From Acrocarpospora pleiomorpha (GTDB lineage: Bacteria; Actinomycetota; Actinomycetes; Streptosporangiales; Streptosporangiaceae), in the NCBI RefSeq assembly GCF_009687885.1, contig NZ_BLAF01000062.1, forward strand, positions 1-64,000: a stretch of 64,000 nucleotides of DNA, given 5' to 3'. This document shows, piece by piece, positions 1 to 9,200 of the stretch. Both the position numbers and the translations under genes were made by a program. The first letter of the stretch is position 1. The number at the start of each line of letters is the position of its first letter. The notes under the pieces were generated by a model that did no database searches, was not told the DNA's origin, and worked only from the letters and a program-made list of their open reading frames with translations.

Positions 1-60
1 ACTGTGGTATGGGTGCTTTCGCCCGCCAGTTTGTCTGTCCCCATTTCGTACTGGCAACCA

Positions 61-125
61 CGGCGCTGGCGGGTCCGGGCGGAGCCCGGGGTTAAGCAAA
101 AGGGCTGGGTGGGTGGGAATCCCCC
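61..125 (-). repeat. Dispersed intergenic repeat, inverted copy
   Basis: Read on the minus strand, this stretch runs TTCCCACCC, CCCAGCCCTTT, CGGGCTCCGCCCG, CCCGCCAGC in that order. The same string order occurs on the plus strand in the three tandem units at 57777-58066. It lies just past the 3' end of dapD. No gene is visible in bases 1-140. Confidence 0.6.
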
Positions 126-140
126 GGCAAACGATCCGGG

Positions 141-1106
141 TTAGTCGTTGGCGTGGAGGGCGGCGTTTAGTTCGATGCCGGTGCCCTTGTGGGGGACGGC
201 TTCGACGGTGCCGGTGGTGGAGTTGCGGCGGAGGAGGATGCCGGGCTGGCCGGAGAGGGTGCGGGCTTTGGTGATGGTGCCGTCGGGGAGGGTGACCTTG
301 GTGCCGGCGGTGACGTACAGGCCGGCTTCTACCACGCAGTCGTCGCCCAGGGAGATGCCGACGCCGGCGTTGGCGCCGACCAGGCAGCGTTCGCCGATGG
401 TGATGGTTTCCTTGCCGCCGCCGGAGAGGGTGCCCATGATCGAGGCGCCGCCGCCGATGTCGGAGCCGTTGCCGACGACGACGCCGGCCGAGATGCGGCC
501 TTCGACCATGGAGGCGCCGAGAGTGCCGGCGTTGAAGTTGACGAAGCCCTCGTGCATGACCGTGGTGCCGGAGGCGAGGTGGGCGCCGAGGCGGACGCGG
601 TCGGCGTCGGCGATGCGGACGCCGGTGGGCAGGACGTAGTCGACCATGCGCGGGAATTTGTCGACGCCGTAGACGGTGACGAGGCCGCGGGCGCGCAGGC
701 GGAGCCGTACCGACTCGAAGTTCTCGACCGCGCAGGGGCCGTGGTTGGTCCAGACGACGTTGGCGAGCAGGCCGAACAGGCCGTCCAGGTTGACGCCGTG
801 GGGGCGGATCAGGCGGGTGGACAGCAGGTGCAGGCGGAGGTACGCGTCGTGGGCGTCGGCGGGGGGCTCGGCGAGCTTGCCGATCCCGGTGCGTACGGCC
901 ACGACGTCCACGCCACGGTCGGCGTCGGGGCCGATGTGCGTGGCCAGTTCGCCCGCCTCGTCGGGGGAGAGGCGCTGGGTGCCGAGGGCGGGCGGCTCGC
1001 CCAGGGTGGGCGCGGGGAACCAGGTGTCCAGAACCGTGCCGTTGGCGGCGATCGTCGCCAGGCCAACGCCGTGCGCACCGGTGGTGCCGGGATCAATAGC
1101 TGTCAC
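141..1106 (-). CDS. dapD: 2,3,4,5-tetrahydropyridine-2,6-dicarboxylate N-succinyltransferase
   Basis: This 321-residue protein makes N-succinyl-2-amino-6-oxopimelate in the succinylase branch of meso-diaminopimelate and lysine synthesis. The C-terminal half is a left-handed beta-helix of hexapeptide repeats, seen as GNGSDIGGGASIMGTLSGGG followed by IGERCLVGANAGVGISLGDD. The N-terminal half and the segment NFESVRLRLRARG are typical of the actinobacterial DapD type. The frame stays open upstream to 1370, but that extension is arginine/proline-rich shadow sequence. The GTG at 1106 (VTAIDPGTTG) starts the conserved part, so I chose it. It is the last of three minus-strand genes after a sialidase (26-nt gap). 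The link to the sialidase looks positional rather than functional. Confidence 0.93.
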   Translation of the reverse strand: MTAIDPGTTGAHGVGLATIAANGTVLDTWFPAPTLGEPPALGTQRLSPDEAGELATHIGPDADRGVDVVAVRTGIGKLAEPPADAHDAYLRLHLLSTRLIRPHGVNLDGLFGLLANVVWTNHGPCAVENFESVRLRLRARGLVTVYGVDKFPRMVDYVLPTGVRIADADRVRLGAHLASGTTVMHEGFVNFNAGTLGASMVEGRISAGVVVGNGSDIGGGASIMGTLSGGGKETITIGERCLVGANAGVGISLGDDCVVEAGLYVTAGTKVTLPDGTITKARTLSGQPGILLRRNSTTGTVEAVPHKGTGIELNAALHAND

Positions 1107-1132
1107 GGCGTCCAAAATACCGGGTGCGCCTG

Positions 1133-2782
1133 CTACTCGATGGGCGCGATCGTCGGGGTGACCTTCGTCCAGGCGATGTGTGCTTCGGCGGTGTTGCCGC
1201 CGGGGGTGCCGGCCACCCAGTGCGTCAGGCCGGGTTTCTCGCTGCTGTCCTGGATGATCCAGGTGACGCCGGTGTCCTCCTCGTCGCGGAAGAGGCGGGC
1301 CAGTCCGGCGCTGTCCGTGGTCACCTTCCACGTCGTTTCGGCCATGGAGGCGGAGTGCACGCGTTCCCAAGTTGTCGAGCCTTTGCGCATCGTCCAGACG
1401 CCGCCGCGCTGGATGGTCAGCATCAGGCGTCTGGCTCCGTTGCAGACCTTTGTGCCCAGGCTGACCCCTTGGCCGGTACGGGGATCCAAAGCGCTGTCGT
1501 CGATGACGCGGCCGTGGAACTCCACGGTGAAGTCGCAGAGAGCGATCAGCGGTGTCGTCGCCTTGACCGGGGTGGCGGTGGTGCTGCGCAGGTGGATGCC
1601 GGTTTCGTCCTGGCGGGCCCCGGGGTCGAGGGTCCAGCTGCCGGGGGCCAGATCGAGGGGGAGGTCGTGGTCGAGGTCGAGGATCGCGACCTTGATGTTG
1701 ATCTGGTTGTGCTCCCAGACGATGGCGAACTTGCCGGGGGCGAATTCGTCGCCGCTGGGGTAGACGTCCCAGCCTCTGGCCGCGCCCTTGGTCAGGCGAG
1801 GCCCGTCGGCGAAGAGCCTGCCTGGTTGCCAGGGTTCGCCTGGTTCGCGGACCTTGTAGTGGAGGACTTCGCGGTGGCGGTCGGGCTTGCTCTGGGCCGA
1901 ACCGGCGAAAGGTCCGGCGAGCGTGTTGTATATCGCCAGATGTCGCCCATCGGCGCCTCTCGCGTAGAAGGTTTTCACGTAGTAGTTGGGTAGATCGGGG
2001 TCGAGGGTCATAGGAGCCCAGGTGAGGCCGCCGTCGGTGCTGGTGGTGATGGCCGAGTAGGCGGTGTGGGTGCGGTAGTACTCGTCGCGTTTCTCCGGCG
2101 ACGCAGTCCGTACCAACGCTCGAGTGACCATGAGCAGAGTGTCACCATCCGCGATGATTTGGGGTTCCTCCACGCCGATCCCCTGCGGGGTCTCCGCGAG
2201 CGCGCCGGACGTCCAGGTCCGCAGGTCCGTCGATCGCAGCACGCCCGCTTGCGACACCCGGGTCCCCTGCCGCCAGTACGGAATGAGCCACACGCCCTGG
2301 TGTTTCAGCGGCTTCCCCGCCACGACCACACCCCGGTTATTGCCAGGAACATCCACAGTTATCGGGAAATCTGACCATGTCTCGCCACGGTCGGTGCTTC
2401 GTTTCATGGCCAATCGGGTGGGGAAGCCGTCCACGTCGTTGCCTACCCGGTCCTCCGCGATCGTGATCCGGCCGAGCAGGGCGTAGAGCACGCCGTCATC
2501 GTTGAGGAACACGCAATAGTGGAAACGATGGGTGGCCGTCGCCGGAGCGAGCGTGCCCTTCGTCCAGGTGCGTCCCCCGTCGCTGGATCGGGCGTACCGA
2601 ATCGAACCCTGATCGGTCGCGGCGGGATCACGATCGTCCCGCAGGCCCGCCCGCCACGCCACCACCCAGCGGTCCGCGTCCAGCGCGACGATGTCCGGCA
2701 CCCGGTTGCCTTCGTGCCGGAGTTCACCGGAACCATCCCGCTCGGCCGTCGAGTCCACGATGACCGGTTCGCTCACGTTCAT
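1133..2782 (-). CDS. Sialidase/neuraminidase-family (BNR repeat) protein
   Basis: This 549-residue protein carries at least three Asp-box (BNR) motifs, SSDGGRTW, STDRGETW and STDGGLTW, the hallmark of six-bladed sialidase propellers. The early VPDIVALDADRWVVAWRAG and later VEEPQIIADGD segments fit the exo-sialidase fold. The last ~180 residues form an extra beta-rich region, possibly a lectin-like or laminin-G-like domain. There is no signal peptide at the chosen ATG (2782), so secretion is not supported by the sequence. The start is preceded by GGTGAG. The gene lies 53 nt downstream of a flavoprotein reductase and upstream of dapD, all on the minus strand. The substrate is uncertain, because BNR proteins also include non-sialidase glycosidases. 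Confidence 0.8.
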   Translation of the reverse strand: MNVSEPVIVDSTAERDGSGELRHEGNRVPDIVALDADRWVVAWRAGLRDDRDPAATDQGSIRYARSSDGGRTWTKGTLAPATATHRFHYCVFLNDDGVLYALLGRITIAEDRVGNDVDGFPTRLAMKRSTDRGETWSDFPITVDVPGNNRGVVVAGKPLKHQGVWLIPYWRQGTRVSQAGVLRSTDLRTWTSGALAETPQGIGVEEPQIIADGDTLLMVTRALVRTASPEKRDEYYRTHTAYSAITTSTDGGLTWAPMTLDPDLPNYYVKTFYARGADGRHLAIYNTLAGPFAGSAQSKPDRHREVLHYKVREPGEPWQPGRLFADGPRLTKGAARGWDVYPSGDEFAPGKFAIVWEHNQINIKVAILDLDHDLPLDLAPGSWTLDPGARQDETGIHLRSTTATPVKATTPLIALCDFTVEFHGRVIDDSALDPRTGQGVSLGTKVCNGARRLMLTIQRGGVWTMRKGSTTWERVHSASMAETTWKVTTDSAGLARLFRDEEDTGVTWIIQDSSEKPGLTHWVAGTPGGNTAEAHIAWTKVTPTIAPIE

Positions 2783-2835
2783 GAGATCTCACCGAACCGT
2801 CACTCCGGCGCTCCCGCAAGGAACTCCAGGTGAAC

Positions 2836-4248
2836 TTAAAGGCCGTACTCCTCCAGCAGGCGCAGCCAGATCTCGCTGACCGTGGGGAACGTCGGGACAG
2901 CGTGCCACAGATCGTCCAGGGTCACCTCGGCGGTGACGGCGATCGTCGCGGCATGCAGCAACTCCGCCGCGCCGGGCCCTGCGAACGTGACCCCCAGCAA
3001 CACCCGCCGATCCTCGTCCACCACGGCCTTGGCCCGCCCCTTGTACCCATCTCCCAGCAGGTACGCCCCTTCCACCGCACCCAGGTCGTATTCCACACTC
3101 CGGACGTTGAAGCCCTCCCGGCGCGCCCGCTCCTCGGTACGCCCGACCGCGCACACGTTCGGATCGGTGAAGATGACCTGCGGAGCGCCGATCGCGTCCG
3201 AACGGTCCCGCATCGACGGCAGATCCTCCTTGCCGCCGGTAGCCCGAGCCACGATCACATCCCCGCACAGCCTCGCCTGATATTTCCCCATATGCGTAAG
3301 AAGGTTGCGCCCGTTCACATCTCCGACCGCATACAGCCAGCCATCCTCGACCGCCGTCGCCCGCATGCTGTCATCGACCACCACCGGCCCTTCCGCCGCC
3401 AGCCCGATCGACCCGAGCCCCACATCGAAACTGCCCAGATTCCGCCCGGCGGCCACCAGGATCTCATCGGCGACGATCCGCGACCCGTCCGACAGGTCGA
3501 CCGTCACCTCACCCCCCGGAACCGGCCGCGACACCCGCTGGATCGTCGTGTTGAACCGCACGTCGATCCCGTACTCGCGCAGGGAATCGGTGACCATCTC
3601 GCTCGCGAACGGCTCGACCCGTCCCAGCAGCCGGTCACCCCGGACCACCAGCGTCGTCTCCTTCGCCCCCAAGGCGTACAGCGCCTGCGACATCTCGCAC
3701 GCCACCACGCCGCCGCCCAGCACGACCAACCGCTCCGGCACGTCCTTGACGCCGGTCGCCTCCCGGTTCGTCCACGGCTGGGCGTCCGCCAGCCCCGGCA
3801 CCGGCGGGATCGTCGCCGCGCTCCCCGTCGCCAGCACGACCGCGTGCCGCGCGGTGAGCAGCCGCTTCCCGCCGTCCCCGTCGGTGACCTCGACCTGGCG
3901 CGGCCCCGCCAGCCGCCCCGTGCCCCGGAACGGCGTGCCGTTGACCGACTCGATCCAGCGGATCTGGCCGGAATCGTCATACCTCGACACGGTCTCGTCC
4001 CGCCGGGCGAGCACCGCCGCCACATCGACCGGCTCGAGCGTCAGGCCCGGCATCCGGCCCGTCTCCGCGACCAGCTCCATCGGGCGCAGCAGCGCCTTAC
4101 TCGGAACGCAGGCCCAGTAGGCGCACTCACCCCCCGCCAGCTCCTGCTCCACGATGGCGGCCGTGAGCCCGCCGCGCGTCACCCGGCCCACCACGTTCTC
4201 GCCGGCTGGCCCGGCGCCGATCACGATCACGTCGAAGACGTCAGACAT
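2836..4248 (-). CDS. FAD-dependent pyridine nucleotide-disulfide oxidoreductase (Lpd/MerA-like)
   Basis: This 470-residue flavoprotein belongs to the dihydrolipoamide dehydrogenase/mercuric reductase family. An N-terminal FAD-binding GAGPAGENV motif is followed by GGECAYWACVPSKALL, which keeps the redox-active C-x4-C pair. A second Rossmann motif (VVLGGGVVACEMSQ) binds NAD(P)H. The C-terminal dimerisation domain ends with HAVPTFPTVSEIW, the place of the family's catalytic His. The ATG at 4248 has a strong GGAGGAGCT site; the frame extends further upstream without homology. No lipoyl-domain or acyltransferase gene lies nearby, so it is not a complex E3 component by context, and the true electron acceptor is unknown. 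It is divergent from the DrrAB-like exporter across a 109-bp region holding a perfect palindrome. Confidence 0.87.
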   Translation of the reverse strand: MSDVFDVIVIGAGPAGENVVGRVTRGGLTAAIVEQELAGGECAYWACVPSKALLRPMELVAETGRMPGLTLEPVDVAAVLARRDETVSRYDDSGQIRWIESVNGTPFRGTGRLAGPRQVEVTDGDGGKRLLTARHAVVLATGSAATIPPVPGLADAQPWTNREATGVKDVPERLVVLGGGVVACEMSQALYALGAKETTLVVRGDRLLGRVEPFASEMVTDSLREYGIDVRFNTTIQRVSRPVPGGEVTVDLSDGSRIVADEILVAAGRNLGSFDVGLGSIGLAAEGPVVVDDSMRATAVEDGWLYAVGDVNGRNLLTHMGKYQARLCGDVIVARATGGKEDLPSMRDRSDAIGAPQVIFTDPNVCAVGRTEERARREGFNVRSVEYDLGAVEGAYLLGDGYKGRAKAVVDEDRRVLLGVTFAGPGAAELLHAATIAVTAEVTLDDLWHAVPTFPTVSEIWLRLLEEYGL

Positions 4249-4298
4249 AGCTCCTCCAGATGCTCGCTTCCGACCGTACACGCTGGGTGATCGACTCC

Positions 4299-4319
4299 CC
4301 GCTAGATCCGATCTAGCGG
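4299..4319. promoter_or_regulatory. Perfect palindromic operator between divergent genes
   Basis: Two 10-base arms, CCGCTAGATC and GATCTAGCGG, flank a single central C and match perfectly. The site sits in the 109-bp gap between the flavoprotein reductase and the exporter operon, where a TetR-type repressor would be expected to bind. No TetR gene is adjacent, so the regulator is unknown. Confidence 0.65.
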
Positions 4320-4336
4320 TGTCTCTCGCGCCAGCA

Positions 4337-4357
4337 GGGTGACAGAGAGGGTCACCC
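4337..4357 (+). promoter_or_regulatory. Hairpin with the ribosome site in its loop
   Basis: Seven-base arms GGGTGAC (4337-4343) and GTCACCC (4351-4357) enclose AGAGAGG, the likely Shine-Dalgarno sequence of the ATPase gene that starts at 4358. The arms pair perfectly. This could tune translation of the exporter, or it may be fortuitous or a second DNA operator. Confidence 0.4.
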
Positions 4358-5359
4358 ATGATTCAACGAGAAACCGCCCCGGCCATCGAGACCTCCGGCC
4401 TGGTGAAAGTATTCGGCACCACCCGCGCCGTCGACGGCCTCGACCTCACCGTCCCCGCCGGCTCGGTGTACGGCGTGCTCGGCCCCAACGGCGCGGGCAA
4501 GACCACCGCCGTCAGAATGCTCGCCACCCTGCTCCGCCCCGACGCCGGCGAAGCCCGCGTCTTCGGCCTCGACGTGGTACGGCAAGCCGACGCCGTCCGC
4601 GGCCTGGTCAGCCTGACCGGGCAGTACGCCTCCGTCGACGAGGACATGACGGGCAACGAGAACCTCATCCTGCTCGCCCGCCTCCTCGGTTACCGCAAAC
4701 CCCCCGCCCGCGCCCGCGCCGCCCAGCTCCTGGAAGCCTTCGGCCTCACCGACGCCGCCGACCGCCAGGTCAAGACCTACTCCGGCGGCATGCGCCGCAG
4801 GCTCGACATCGCCGCCAGCATCCTCAACACCCCCCGCCTGCTCTTCCTCGACGAACCCACCACCGGCCTCGACCCCCGCAGCCGCAACCAGGTCTGGGAC
4901 ATCATCCGCGCCGTCGTCGCCCAGGGCACCACCGTCCTGCTCACCACCCAATACCTGGACGAAGCCGACCACCTGGCCGCCCGGATCGCCGTCATCGACC
5001 ACGGCCACGTCATCGCGGAAGGCACCCCCGGCGAACTCAAATCCTCCATCGGCGCGGGAACCGTCCACCTCCGCCTCCGCGACCCCGGCCAGCGGCAGGA
5101 CGCCGAACGTGTGCTCGCTCGAGTCCTGAACGTCCCCGTGCAGCTGGACGCCGATCCTGTCGCGCTCACGGCGCGCGTCATCGGTGACGGGACCGACCGA
5201 GAACTCGACATGGGCGCCGCGGAACAGGCCTCCCGGGCGCTGTCCGAACTCGCCGCCGCGGGCATCGTGGTCGACGACTTCTCCTTGGGCCAACCCAGCC
5301 TGGACGAGGTGTTCCTCGCTCTCACTGATCGCTCTACCCCTGCGGATGCGGCCGCGTAA
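4358..5359 (+). CDS. DrrA-type ABC exporter ATP-binding protein
   Basis: This 333-residue ABC ATPase is of the daunorubicin-resistance (DrrA) type. It has Walker A GPNGAGKTT (about residues 45-53), the signature YSGGMRRRLDIA, Walker B LLFLDEPTTGLD and the switch region LTTQYLDEADHL. A C-terminal extension of about 90 residues ends in QPSLDEVFLALT, a DrrA-type feature. The following gene (34 nt downstream) is the matching ABC-2 permease, so the pair should form a drug or lipid-like exporter in the membrane. The start codon follows directly on a 7-bp inverted repeat, and a 21-bp palindrome lies 38 bp upstream. The export substrate cannot be read from the sequence. Confidence 0.92.
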   Translation: MIQRETAPAIETSGLVKVFGTTRAVDGLDLTVPAGSVYGVLGPNGAGKTTAVRMLATLLRPDAGEARVFGLDVVRQADAVRGLVSLTGQYASVDEDMTGNENLILLARLLGYRKPPARARAAQLLEAFGLTDAADRQVKTYSGGMRRRLDIAASILNTPRLLFLDEPTTGLDPRSRNQVWDIIRAVVAQGTTVLLTTQYLDEADHLAARIAVIDHGHVIAEGTPGELKSSIGAGTVHLRLRDPGQRQDAERVLARVLNVPVQLDADPVALTARVIGDGTDRELDMGAAEQASRALSELAAAGIVVDDFSLGQPSLDEVFLALTDRSTPADAAA

Positions 5360-5393
5360 TGGGTTACGGACATTCTTATAAGGAGAGTGCGGT

Positions 5394-6245
5394 ATGAGTA
5401 CCACTACGGAGAATCTCGCTCCTGCTGTTCCCTATGTGCCGGCCGCCGAGACCATTGGGGCGGTCATGGCGCCGGGGGAGCGGCCGCCCCGGCCGAGTGC
5501 GTTGTCGGCGTCGATCACGTTCGGCTGGCGGGCGATGCTGAAGATCAAGCATGTGCCTGAGCAGCTGTTCGACGTGACCGCGTTCCCGATCATGATGACG
5601 CTGATGTTCACGTATCTGTTCGGGGGCGCGCTGGCCGGGTCCACGGGGGCGTACCTGCAGTATCTGCTGCCGGGCATCATGGTGATGAGCGTGGTGATGA
5701 CCACCATGTACACCGGCGTCGCGGTCAACACCGACATCGCGAAGGGCGTCTTCGACCGGTTCAGGACATTGCCCATCTGGCGTCCGGCGGCCCTGGTCGG
5801 AAACCTGCTCGGCGACCTCCTCCGCTACGTCCTGGCCTCCACGACGATCATCATCGTCGGCCTGATCATGGGCTTCCGCCCTTCCGGCGGCATCGTCGGA
5901 GTGCTCGCCGGAGTAGCCCTCCTGGTCGTCTTCTCGTTCGCCTTCTCCTGGATCTGGACGATGTTCGGCCTGTTCCTGCGCAGCGAGAAGTCCGTCATGG
6001 GCGTGAGCATGCTGTTCCAGTTCCCGCTCACCTTCCTCAGCAACGTCTTCGTCGAGCCCACCACGATGCCCGGCTGGCTCCAGGCATTCGTCGACGTCAA
6101 CCCCATCACCCACCTGGTCACCGCCGTGCGCGCCCTGATGGCGGGCACCTGGGACACCGGCGAGATCACCTGGGTCCTGATCTCCTGCGTGGTCATGACC
6201 GCCATCTTCGGCACCCTCACCATGCGGCTCTACAACCGCAAATAG
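5394..6245 (+). CDS. DrrB-type ABC-2 exporter permease
   Basis: This 283-residue membrane protein is the permease partner of the preceding ATPase. A soluble proline-rich N-terminus of about 45 residues is followed by about six hydrophobic segments, for example FPIMMTLMFTYLFGG, YLLPGIMVMSVVMTTMYTG and GVLAGVALLVVFSFAFSWIW. The segment QFPLTFLSNVFVEPTTMPGW before the last membrane span is characteristic of the DrrB/ABC-2 family. An AAGGAGAG site precedes the ATG. The transcript probably ends at the strong hairpin at 6249-6283. Confidence 0.9.
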   Translation: MSTTTENLAPAVPYVPAAETIGAVMAPGERPPRPSALSASITFGWRAMLKIKHVPEQLFDVTAFPIMMTLMFTYLFGGALAGSTGAYLQYLLPGIMVMSVVMTTMYTGVAVNTDIAKGVFDRFRTLPIWRPAALVGNLLGDLLRYVLASTTIIIVGLIMGFRPSGGIVGVLAGVALLVVFSFAFSWIWTMFGLFLRSEKSVMGVSMLFQFPLTFLSNVFVEPTTMPGWLQAFVDVNPITHLVTAVRALMAGTWDTGEITWVLISCVVMTAIFGTLTMRLYNRK

Positions 6246-6248
6246 CCC

Positions 6249-6283
6249 TTGGCGTCCGCGATCATCATGATCGCGGACACCAA
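6249..6283. terminator. Bidirectional hairpin between convergent genes
   Basis: GTCCGCGATCAT (6254-6265) and ATGATCGCGGAC (6267-6278) pair perfectly around one base; flanking TTGG and CCAA extend the stem with one mismatch. It lies 4 nt after the permease stop and 17 nt before the 3' end of the facing regulator gene. No T-run is present, as is common in high-GC actinobacteria. Confidence 0.65.
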
Positions 6284-6299
6284 GCTCATGAAGCCGCCG

Positions 6300-9200
6300 T
6301 CACAGCCGCCAGTCGATCTCACGTTCGGGCTGGTAACGGCACGTGGAGCCGGTGGACACCGCCGAGCGGAGGTGTGCGGCCAGGTCAGGATGGCGGTCGT
6401 CCAGTTTGCGTAAGGTGTCGCGGATGCGGGCGGTCACCGTCTTGCGGGCTCGTTCGGCCTCATCGCCCAGACGGCGGTCCCGTCCTGCCAGCCCAGCGGC
6501 GGCCCGCAGTTCGGCCAGGAGGGCTTGACGCTCCTGATCGAAGGCGACGGCACGCCGGTCGTCCCCCAGTTCGGCGGCTCGGTCAATCTCGTCGTCCAGC
6601 TGGGTGAGCCGTCGCCGGAACCGGGCTTTGGCCTCCTCGTCGAGGACCGCGTCGCCGCCGAAACGCCGGGCGGCCACCACGATCTCCCCGCCCTCGGGAT
6701 CCAGCAGGCGCACGGCCGGAATGTCACCGCCGGGACTACCGAGCAGATAGTGCAGATCGCGCAATCCTTTGGCGTCAGGCATGTGAATGGTCAGCCCGCC
6801 GAAGCCCAGAGACCAGACCCCGCTCTCCATCCGGAACACCCCGCTCGGCTTCGGCGCCGAAGCCGCCGCAGCGTCCGCGTCGGCTTCGCGGCGCATCCGC
6901 CGGACCCGCTCGACCACGTGCCGCATGCCGATGGACACGGCCTCCCGCTCCACCGCATCGATGAGTTCCTTCGCCACGGCCACATCCTCGCCGTCACCCC
7001 GGTCCACCAGCGTCGCCGCCAGCTGCATGCGCGCCTCGATCGACCACGGCCGCGCCTTCAACCGATCGGCGGACCGATAAGCGGCGGTGAACTCCTCGAT
7101 CGCGTCCCCGAACCGCCCCTGGACGGCGTCGATCCTGGCCAGCCACAGATCGACGGGCCCACTGATGTCGCATCCGTACAGCGAGACCAGCCACTGCCCC
7201 CGGTGCGGCGCGAGCTCCGCCCGCGTCCACGCGCACAACCGCGCATCGCCCGAGGCCACCGCGGCGTGCGCCAGAAATCGCAACCCGAGCGCCATGACAT
7301 TCCGCGGATACGGATTCTCGCCCGGGACGAACTCCGGCACCATGCCCAGCGCCGCGGACACGTTTCCCTGATTCAGGGCCGTGATCCCCTCCAGCAGCCC
7401 GGGATAGGGATGCCCGAACTCCACGAGCCTCGCGTGCACCTCGCCCAGCTCGTCGAAACGACCCTGCATCAGCAGGAAGGCCCAACGCAGATGACCGGCC
7501 ATGAACGGGAAGAAGGAGTCGCCCTCTTCCCCGGCCGCGCCGATGGCCTGTTCGAGAAAGGTCTCCGCCTCCTCGAAGCGGCCCATCAGCGTGGTGATGA
7601 TGCTCTGGTCGACGAACGCCGAGAACGTCAACCGGGGCATGCCGTCCCGTTCGGCGAACGTGGTCGAGGTGTCGTACTGCTCCAGATAGCTGGGATCGCC
7701 CTGTTCCAGCAGCGAAACCCACCGCAACGACGCGGCGAAATGTTCCCCGTCACGATCGCCCCTGCGGCGCGCTGTCTCGATCATCTCGGCGGTGATCGCG
7801 GCCCGCTCCACCGCGGTCCCCAGCCGCCAGATGGCGTCGAACCGCGTGCTCAGACTGAACGCCAGCGCCTCGTCGTCCTGGTCGCGGCGAGCCAGCTCCG
7901 CCATATGCGCGGTAAGTTCCTCCGCCAGCGAATCCACCGAAGCCTCAGCGGCGGATCCGGGGTCACCCAGCATCCGGGCGTGCGCCTCCCGGACGAGATC
8001 GATGGTCACCTGCGGGCTCCGGCCGGTGTTCCAGGCGGGCCCTTCGGACCGATACAGGCTGAGCGCGACCCGCGCCAGCAGATCCGGCGCGTCCACCTCC
8101 CTGGCCAGCTCCACGGCGATGCGGAAAACCCGTCTGGCCTCTTCGGGCTCCCCGGAATGATCGAACGCCTCACCGAGATCAAGAGCGATCATCGCCCGGC
8201 TGCGGGGATCCAGCGCCGCCGACACGTCGAACGCCCGGCGCAGATGCCCCATCCCCTCCTCGGTGGCCAGTCGCCTGCCGGCATCCTGCTCGGCCGCCCG
8301 CAACGATTTCACCACCCGCGCCGGATCCAGCTCATCCCCGGCCAGGTAGGAGTGATGAGCCTGATCCGCCGGAAATATCCACTCGGTCAACGCGGCCGAC
8401 TCATCGAGCGCCCGGATCACCGCGGCATGCCGCCGCCGCGCCTGCGGACCTTCGATCGTCGCGTACAACGTCTCCCTGACCAGGTCGTGCGCGAACGAGA
8501 ACCGCCCGTCCTCACCCGCCACGACCAGCCGGGCGTTCACCGCCTGGTTCAGCAGCGAGCCCACCCGCCCGGGCGGCGTGCCCGACGTGGCCGCCAGCAC
8601 CTCCCGATGGAACTCGCGCCCCAGCACGGACGCCACGGTCAGCAACTCGACCAGCGGCGGCGGCAGCAACGACAGCCGCCGCTGCAGCGCATCCCTGACC
8701 CCCGGCGCGATCGCGCTCACCGATCCGCTGCTCCGCCACAGCCGAGCCGTCTGCTCCACGAAGAACGGATTGCCGCCGGTCCTGCGATGAACCTCGTCCA
8801 CCAGCTCCGGCTCAGGCTCCCGCCCGGCGGTCCGGGCCATCAGCGTGCCCACCTCGTCGCGGGAGAGCCCCGTCAACGTCACCGTCGTCGCCTTGGCCAC
8901 CAACGGCATGATCAGCGTCTCCAGCGGATGCCCGCCCGACTCGACCTCCACATCCCGGTACGTCCCGACCAGCAGCAGCCGCTCGAACCAGGTGTGCTGG
9001 GCCGCGAACTCCAGCATGCGCAGCGACGCCGTGTCAGCCCAGTGCAGATCGTCGAGCACGACTACGACCGGCCGCTGCTGCGACACCGAAACCAGGGCAA
9101 CGGTGACCGCGTCGTACAACTGGAAAGCCTCGGCTGACCCCGGCGCGGGCTGCTCGCCCAGCACCACCGTCAGATTGCCTCCGGCCGCAGCCGCGGCAGC

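Noticed and set aside
1107..1370. In-frame N-terminal extension of dapD
   Set aside because: Arg/Pro-rich shadow of the sialidase gene; homology and the normal family length begin at the GTG at 1106.
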